Shown here: in pieces, positions 56,665 to 64,000 of the stretch
How the letters are laid out: every line of letters starts with the position of its first letter
Numbering within the stretch: the first letter of the stretch is position 1
Assembly: GCA_022749755.1 (NCBI GenBank)
Contig: CM040453.1
Location: forward strand, 16,563,368-16,627,367
DNA length: 64,000 nucleotides
DNA from: Azadirachta indica
Lineage: Eukaryota > Streptophyta > Magnoliopsida > Sapindales > Meliaceae
Direction of reading: 5' to 3'
Position numbers and translations under genes: made by a program
Notes under the pieces: generated by a model
The model's input: the letters and a program-made list of their open reading frames with translations, nothing else
Told to the model about the DNA's origin: nothing
The model's database searches: none

Positions 56665-58439
56665 TGGAGACTGAAGACTCAGAAAGAGGCATGAAGGGAT
56701 TGATGATGTGTAGACATGGGATTACTGAGAAGGGAAGTCGAGGATAAATGTTCTGATCAGTCTTGCAGATTAATTTTAGAAATCATGCTGATATTTTCTT
56801 AATTTTGGGACTCTCATCAAGTTTTAAAGTCTGTTATTTCTGTTGCTGACATTTTAATTTCTTAAAAAATACATGAGCTCTCATTTTTCTGTTGTGGGAT
56901 TAATCTGGCAGATCAATGTCTACTCTTAGTTACTTTAAATCTTCTTTCCTAATAATACTGAGCCTTTTTTCGTTTCTATTTTGCTAAGCTCTTGGATTGA
57001 TCTAATATCATTATGTGAATGTTTGCTCTTACCATAACAACCTTTGCGACTATCAAATTTTGAATCCCATAGCTATGAGTAATGATAAATTGAAGGATGT
57101 GTAATCCCAGTTCAAAAAGATGTGTGGAAAAATTGTCCCTACTTCACAAGATTTACAGTGTAACTCTGTATCTTAAATTTGTATTTACATGATTTAAATT
57201 GTTAAATGACTAAAATGCATTTGTTGTCCGAGAAGGCTAAGCTATTCAATTGCATTCACTCAAGCTGTCTCAGCAGAGCTGCATTGGAGAACATTACTGC
57301 TGACAATGGCTGCTTCTTCCTTCGTTTGTCTTTCACAAGACTTGTTAATCCTAGTTTGCTAGCTGCTTCCCCTTCATCGCTACATCTTGCAGTGGCTTGA
57401 TCAATATATTTGGATCTTTTAATTCAGTCTTGGATAGATTTATGTTCATTCCTGTCTTTTTTTATTCTTCTGGAAATTGATTACCTGCTCCCATTTGTTG
57501 CTAAATCCTTCGATTTCTTTCCCTCTGCAAATGACCTCTCTCTAGTTCTGAATCAATACTATTGACCACTGAATCGAAATCTTAATCCACTTACTAAGTT
57601 GAGAAAATTCAATTTTCTTATTGTCGAACATTTTCATTGCATTCCAAGAAATGATGCTAGCTTCTGCTTCTTCCGGGGTTCACAATTGCAATAGAAATTT
57701 TTAACAATAAAAGTACGTAATTGTTCATCTCTATCAATCCAACAATCTTTGAAGTAAGCTTGTGGCAGAATGGAAAACCCTACATATTCCAAGATCTTTC
57801 ATGACTATTACCGTACTGCCCTTCACAGTACTTACCAACGCAAATATAACTGTCTAACTCCTCCTGAACAATCTAGTTTCTGATATAATTTTTTGGCGAC
57901 CGAGAGCAATCTATCTTCAGAAAGAAACGCATGCCCTCTATCCCTTCAAATTTACCCAACAATATCCTTGTTTTTTCAGATTCCTCTTTGTAGCATATTT
58001 CTCTTCAATATTGAGAGATGAACTCCATTTAGCAGCCGAAATTTATAAATTGGGAGTATAATACATTACCGACACTAACATGAGGTTGTAAACACGAGAA
58101 AGCTTTTGCTACTGTTTCAGCCACTTCTAAATTAGTACTGCATAAGCTATGCACAAAGCAAAGGTACCTAACGTATAACATTTTGTCATTTGCATATTTT
58201 TCAAATTAACTTCCTGCTTTTAACTCCCCACATCTGCCCAAGATGTGTACAATACAAGCTTAGAGCTGAAACTTCATCTTGTTGGATTTGTATCTACTAA
58301 TATACTCATGCGGTATCTCCCATTTTGTAACATCCCAGAATGACTAGTAGCAGAAACCAAGCAAAAGCATATTAGTTCATGTGGAACAAACTGCCTATAT
58401 CATCTGGTCAAAGAGTGTTAATTCAACTTGGCACGTCCA
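56665..58439. other. Intergenic DNA
   Basis: No gene recognised. Frame 57206-57400 on the plus strand, and its complement, show no family. Confidence 0.4.
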
Positions 58440-58995
58440 AGTGTGCGCTTCCAACAGTCATTGAGTTTCGAAGAGACGATATTTTGCGCACCATCTCCCC
58501 AAAACAGCCAAAGCAGGATTAATTGTTCCATAATTACTATACATGACCAAAAGCGAATTGCCCATTAAGACAGCATGCGCCAAACCTTGCTTGATAGCCA
58601 CTCTGTGCATCTCTTTATTCAACAGCCTATAGTCCATACATGAGTTCAAACCCTAGTCAATGTAGATTGATCTGGAAGAACACACATTTCAAATTTTAAC
58701 CATGTCAGCAAAAATATTTGACACGTTTTCAACATGCTCACATGCTACAGTGTACGTGTCCCATTCGAAGAATACCCATAAATCTTTGAATTTATATGCT
58801 AACCCATCTCTTCCAGAATGTTAAAACAGAACTTAAGGCATAAGAATTGTTGTCCAACAGACAACATTTTCTATTAGCTATAACTAAATCGCCACAATCT
58901 AAACACCCTCTGTTAGCGGGATTTTGAAAAGAAAATGTCTCAATCATTTTGTCAAAAAGGTTCAATGCATTGTAACTAGTGGTCATTATAATCCC
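58440..58995 (-). pseudogene. Pentatricopeptide repeat (PPR) gene relic
   Basis: Minus-strand pieces of a PLS-type PPR protein. YNALNLFDKMIETFSFQNP and NNSYALSSVL (58986-58800) are followed by LPDQSTLTRV. After a frameshift come LNSCMDYRLLNKEMHRVAIK, QGLAHAVLMGNSLLVMYSN and YGTINPAL (58649-58500). The VMGNSLLxMYSxxGxxxxA pattern is diagnostic of PPR motifs. PPR proteins bind organellar RNA. Only a few repeats of what is normally a 500-residue protein remain, with stops and shifts. Confidence 0.75.
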
Positions 58996-59500
58996 ATAAA
59001 AATATATCTACGAAATGCATTTGGTGGGTTTCTAGAGCGAAAATTTATATGATGTAATCCCTTTGACTTGCCCAATCGAGGGTTCGGATGGAAATTTGGT
59101 TGAAGAAGCGGATGTTTAAAACATGACGGAAAAAATAACAAAGGCACAAAAATCTGGACCCAGAAGAATTCCAATGAAACGGGCCCAGTTTATCGGGTTA
59201 CCCCACAAAATCCACTTACTACCAATTGAAATTGAAAGTTGAAACCCTAAATTTGTTTCAGAATACAGCAACCATCCCCTCAGCTTCGGAGTGTGTTTTC
59301 CGTGCCGGCGTATCCGAAATGCTATGGGTTGAACTCGAACCGGGCCCGGATTACCATTTATTACTTGAGTTTTAACCGGATCCGAAAACCGCACTAACCC
59401 GTATATCTGTGAAGATCTAATAAACTTATTTTTTAATTTCATTTATTCCTTTGTTTTTTATTTTATTTATCCAATATTATTATGCCAACGTCAGGTAATA
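58996..59500. other. Intergenic DNA
   Basis: No supported gene. The minus-strand frames 58986-59174 and 59116-59442 show no family. Confidence 0.4.
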
Positions 59501-59539
59501 TTATCGTTAATATTACAAATGTTCACAGGCAGTGCTTCA

Positions 59540-59606
59540 ACTGCTGTTACTACACAAACACAACTGTGATACAGATACAAAAGCTTGTGACACAAAATTT
59601 CTGGAG
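59540..59606 (+). other. Probable 5' untranslated exon of the LYR gene
   Basis: Ends CTGGAG|GTGAGT, a strong donor. The matching acceptor ACATAG lies at 60672, five bases before the LYR start codon. The start of the exon is a guess. Confidence 0.45.
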
Positions 59607-60676
59607 GTGAGTCTCTGTTTCACTTATTGTTTGTTCAGCCATCTGCTTATCATACTTAGCTGGTCCGTTCTGTGACGTTGAGCTATTTGATGAAATGCTT
59701 ATAAGATATCATTGACTGTTCGTCATGATGTGAGTACAATTATGTGGGTTTGGTTCCCCAATTAGGGTCATTAAAATATACTGAGATTGAGTGTCTTGGT
59801 GAGCTTATAATTTAGTTTAAAAGCATTTATCATCTATTGTTCGATAAAATGCGCGAGCTAACCGTCCTGAGTTCATCACTGCCAAATGCGTTTTATAAGG
59901 TTTGGAGTTCTGAAGTAGAGTTGATCTTAGAATGATTACTTAGTGAGAAGATTAAAAATAATAGAGAAAGCATGCAGAGTACTGTAGCTGGCAAATAAAT
60001 TTTTAACATTATCGAAATTTCTAGGAATTAGATCATTAGAACTAACCAAAAGGACGCAGTAATTGTTATTGGAACTGAAATAAAGGCAAATACAGATGAG
60101 TCGTGTTCTAGAATAAAAAAATAAAGCATTGACTTGTATATTGTATGTGAGAGGAGACATTTCTATGCTTGTTATAGAAAGATATACTTCACATGTTCTT
60201 CTTGTATTTGATGGGTTTATAAAGGGAAATTTTGATACTAGTGAATAGCCCATTCTTCTTGTACATGCATAAAAACATGTCTGTTCTAGTGACAAGGATA
60301 TATTTAATGTTCACAGGAGACTCCCTCTTGTTATTTACATGCAGGAACAGTATCTCACAAAAACATATAGCACATGTATACATCTTGTAACCAGTTGGTT
60401 ATGCTGTGGAAAACATTTTGTATATTATTGTTCCTAAGGTTTGATATGCTTTAACTGCCATTTGAATAGAAAGATTTTAGATCTTTAATCAGTGGAACTG
60501 GCTCCTTGACCTCAATTTGTGATTTTATATCTGTTCTTCACATTTAATGTAATATGCATATAACGCTGTATTTGACAAAAGAATCATTACCGTTGATATG
60601 ATGAAATGAAAATTCTTTTAATTTACTTCAGTAATTCTGCTTGCTAAAATTCTGAATTTGATGAATACATAGAGAT

Positions 60677-60940
60677 ATGGGGGGTCTAATATGGGCCACA
60701 ACAGACTCCAATCATCAGATGCGAGTTCTAGCTTTGTATTGGCAGATCTTATGTAGCCTGAATTCTCCCAAGCTGCAGCTTAGTTTTGCAGAAAGACTTG
60801 CAAAAAGAGCAGAGGTTCAAACCATACTCATGTTGGGGTCTGAAGAACGATCCATTCACAATATTCAAGATCTCATCGACACTGCTGATTATGCTCTTTC
60901 CCTCTTAAAAGAGGCAAAAGTTCCCAAGCACATACAATGA
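60677..60940 (+). CDS. LYR-motif (complex 1 LYR) protein, small
   Basis: 87 residues from the ATG at 60677, just after an ACATAG acceptor. VLALYWQILCSLNSPKL fits the LYR-family N-terminal helix (L-Y-R, here L-Y-W), followed by LSFAERLAKRAEVQTILM, GSEERSIHNIQDLIDTADYA and LLKEAKVPKHIQ. Plant LYR proteins are small mitochondrial accessory factors for respiratory complex assembly or iron-sulphur cluster transfer. The Arg of the motif is replaced by Trp, which could weaken function. No stops. Length is normal for the family. An upstream intron is inferred at 59607-60672. Confidence 0.65.
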   Translation: MGGLIWATTDSNHQMRVLALYWQILCSLNSPKLQLSFAERLAKRAEVQTILMLGSEERSIHNIQDLIDTADYALSLLKEAKVPKHIQ

Positions 60941-61370
60941 GTAGATTCGTTCATTTGTTTGGGTAAGGTTTGTTCTTATGGTTAGTTAGAAGAAAACATT
61001 AAGGTTAAATAACCAAATAAATAAGGAAAAATATATGCAGATTGCAAGAAAGTTCTGTGTAAGTTTTTTCTTCTTTTTATTTTCCTTTGTTTTCTTGGGA
61101 GTCAAACAGAGCACTATGCTTCTAGATATAATTTCTTTTCTGAGTTGTTGTAATTTTCTTCTTCTAATATAGTGTTATTTCTGTTATTTATGATTCTATG
61201 ACCTAAATATTATTATTACCAGAAAACATTTTCTTTATTCTCACTCTTTCTAATTAACCTAGATCATCATTTTCTGTACTGCAACAATGGCCTTACTTTT
61301 CATATTTCCTAGGCCGGTGAAAGGAAGAGATTATTAGTCTTGGGACAGAAAAGGGCTGTTTATAAAAGGA
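60941..61370. other. 3' region of the LYR gene
   Basis: Pyrimidine-rich and AT-rich sequence, no gene. Confidence 0.4.
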
Positions 61371-62676
<1,306 letters not shown>

Positions 62677-62810
62677 TAACAGCATTAATTGGACTAACAG
62701 AAATACAAAGTCTGTGGGCTTGATTTGATTTGTTTATAATCACTCACTAAATTTCTCTATATTCAAAATTTGAGCATCTAAGTTTCCAAATTTTTGAGTA
62801 TTTTTGAGTA

Positions 62811-62845
62811 GTGAGTAGTGAGCGGTGAGCAGTGAGCAGTGAATG
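62811..62845. repeat. 7 bp minisatellite (GTGAGYR)
   Basis: Five tandem units: GTGAGTA, GTGAGCG, GTGAGCA, GTGAGCA, GTGAATG. Confidence 0.8.
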
Positions 62846-62891
62846 GGAAGTGTTACAGTTGAGCCTGGAGGACCCTAGCTCTTGCCCCCAC

Positions 62892-62914
62892 AAAAAAAAA
62901 AAAAAAAAAAAAAA
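62892..62914. repeat. Poly-A run (A23)
   Basis: 23 uninterrupted A residues after ...CTTGCCCCCAC. It could be the tail of a retroposed (SINE-like) segment, but no flanking duplication was confirmed. Confidence 0.7.
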
Positions 62915-63487
62915 TCTGTTTCAATCGCCTAATTTGACTTGTTAGATTAGTTTTAGATGATTTTCAATATTTTAACATTTTAAGCTATTTTTATAATTTT
63001 TAGTGTTTTAACCTCCGGAATTTTTAACTATTGTTATTTTTTCAAGAAAGCTACGGATCTCTTTTTTTTTTTGTTTATTTTCGTCAATGAAATATAAGCA
63101 ATATTAAAATTATATACTTTAAGTTTATTTTGGATCGGATTTGCAATTTTTTTAGTAGATCAAATTAGATAGAATTCAATTATATGGTGGATTGAATTGG
63201 ATTGAAAACATATCAATCCCCCAAATGATGAATCAGATATGAATTTACTCAAATCCTTCCAATGTGATCCATTGAATAGCCCTAAATTTTATTAATCTCA
63301 ACTGATAGATCCAAATGCTTAATAATAAATCAAATGTTATCACTTATGTGTCTCATTGAAAAAATAATTTATAGTAATACATATGACCAGCATCCTCTTC
63401 TCTCTTTCTTCCCCAAACACATTAATATAAAAGTTTGATGTGAGAATAAACGTAGCATCAGGTCCAACATGTTGCCGCTACCTCTGC

Positions 63488-63944
63488 TCAATTTGCAGCA
63501 GAAGATAACTGTTTCAAGTGATGTACTGTGTTTATCTTATCAACAAATGCAATGAACTCAACAGCAGCACTCAGAGCATTGACAGAGGCTAATGAACTCA
63601 GGCTTGATGATAAAACGTTTTCTCCACCACCTGCCAAATCTGAAACTCCCCGGAACACAATAACTGGCACTCCATTTGAGACACATGTCTACAACCAGAG
63701 CATATATAAAACCAATTACCAACACATACTATAATTCCCGAGTCTGTATTATATACTTACTAACCATAACAATAGCAGCACTCTCTTCATCCACAGTTGA
63801 CACATTCAACTGTTTGTAAAGAAATTCTCTATATGCTTCATTATCAAGGAATATATCCGCTGTTGAACCTCTCAATCCCACAATAACTTTCGGTGTCTGC
63901 GGTAGACAGTATGTATCATTCAAGCATCGTTTTAACTCCAAATC
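63488..63944 (-). CDS. Bark storage protein A-like (nucleoside phosphorylase family), 3' exons
   Basis: Two in-phase exons on the minus strand; the 5' part is beyond 64000. Exon 63944-63765 follows a CTATAG acceptor: DLELKRCLNDTYCLPQTPKV, then GLRGSTADIFLDNEAYREFL and VSTVDEESAAIVM. A GTTAGT donor and a TTGTAG acceptor bracket a short intron (63764-63689). Exon 63688-63488 gives TCVSNGVPVIVFRGVSDLAG then GGENVLSSSLSSLASVNALS, and ends at a TAA. The joined VM-TCVSNGVPV matches the family exactly. These PNP_UDP_1 proteins resemble MTA/SAH nucleosidases and include poplar bark storage proteins and wound-inducible WIN4. The FRGVSDLAGG loop with its Asp is retained. No damage is seen, so it is probably functional. 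Confidence 0.88.
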
Positions 63945-64000
63945 CTATAGCAGATCAACAGAGTTATATCGGATAGGCAATAAAATGAATTGAAGTTCAA

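Noticed and set aside
57206..57400. 64-residue plus-strand ORF
   Set aside because: No family, and the opposite strand reads equally open; no splice or start context.
59116..59442. 108-residue minus-strand ORF
   Set aside because: No family; lies in the probable promoter region of the LYR gene.

Overview
The window is nuclear DNA from a flowering plant. It is AT-rich, its genes carry GT-AG introns, and it holds plant-only families: CC-NB-LRR, AP2/ERF-CRF, DUF620, PPR, a JMJ706-type demethylase, BPA1-type RRM and a bark storage protein. The style of the NB-LRR gene suggests a woody eudicot, probably Citrus or a relative, but this is inference. Most of the window is transposon and gene debris. 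Only a few genes look intact: a BPA1-like RRM gene (42.3-44.8 kb), a small LYR-motif gene (60.7 kb), the 3' part of a bark-storage-protein-like gene at the right edge, possibly a GRF zinc-finger ORF (1.9-2.2 kb) and an orphan coiled-coil ORF (56.3 kb).

Layout from the left. 0-2.2 kb: the 3' end of a Mutator-like (MULE) transposase gene and, on the opposite strand, a GRF zinc-finger ORF. 3.6-8.0 kb: a complete-ended Ty1/copia element with TTCGT target duplications, decayed coding capacity and a missing reverse transcriptase half. 8-12.5 kb: AT-rich DNA with diverged repeat pairs, an hAT-type MITE with target duplication, a PMEI fragment and a possible S-protein-homologue relic.

12.6-23.2 kb: the coding core of a large CACTA (En/Spm) transposon on the minus strand. 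TNPD (transposase-associated domain, Transposase_21, DUF4218, DUF4216) is followed by a TNP1/Transposase_24 plus Ulp1 cysteine protease gene. 23.3-37.3 kb: a repeat complex that may belong to the same CACTA element, since a CACTA-like terminus lies at 37,272. It holds three blocks of a ~600 bp repeat carrying GC-rich hairpin motifs, fragments of host genes (a DUF620 exon run and a CRF-type ERF gene with one in-frame stop) and an LTR retroelement with a gag-like protein and a ~1.1 kb 3' LTR.

37.3-42 kb: a decayed pectin methylesterase gene facing a frameshifted pectin methylesterase/invertase inhibitor gene, with a probable copia LTR relic between them. 42.3-44.8 kb: the BPA1-like gene with five exons that sum to an exact reading frame. 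45-47.3 kb: an orphan exon-like ORF, a degenerate repeat and a foldback element. 48-55.7 kb: a CC-NB-LRR pseudogene with five in-frame stops in its first exon but a well-preserved exon layout. 56.3 kb: a coiled-coil ORF of unknown family.

58.4-64 kb: a PPR relic, the LYR gene, a JmjC demethylase relic with visible iron-binding residues, a short minisatellite ending in a poly-A run, and the bark-storage-protein-like gene. BPA1-like proteins bind ACD11, a regulator of cell death, so the locus mixes immunity-linked genes with heavy transposon traffic. No operon-like functional linkage is implied.
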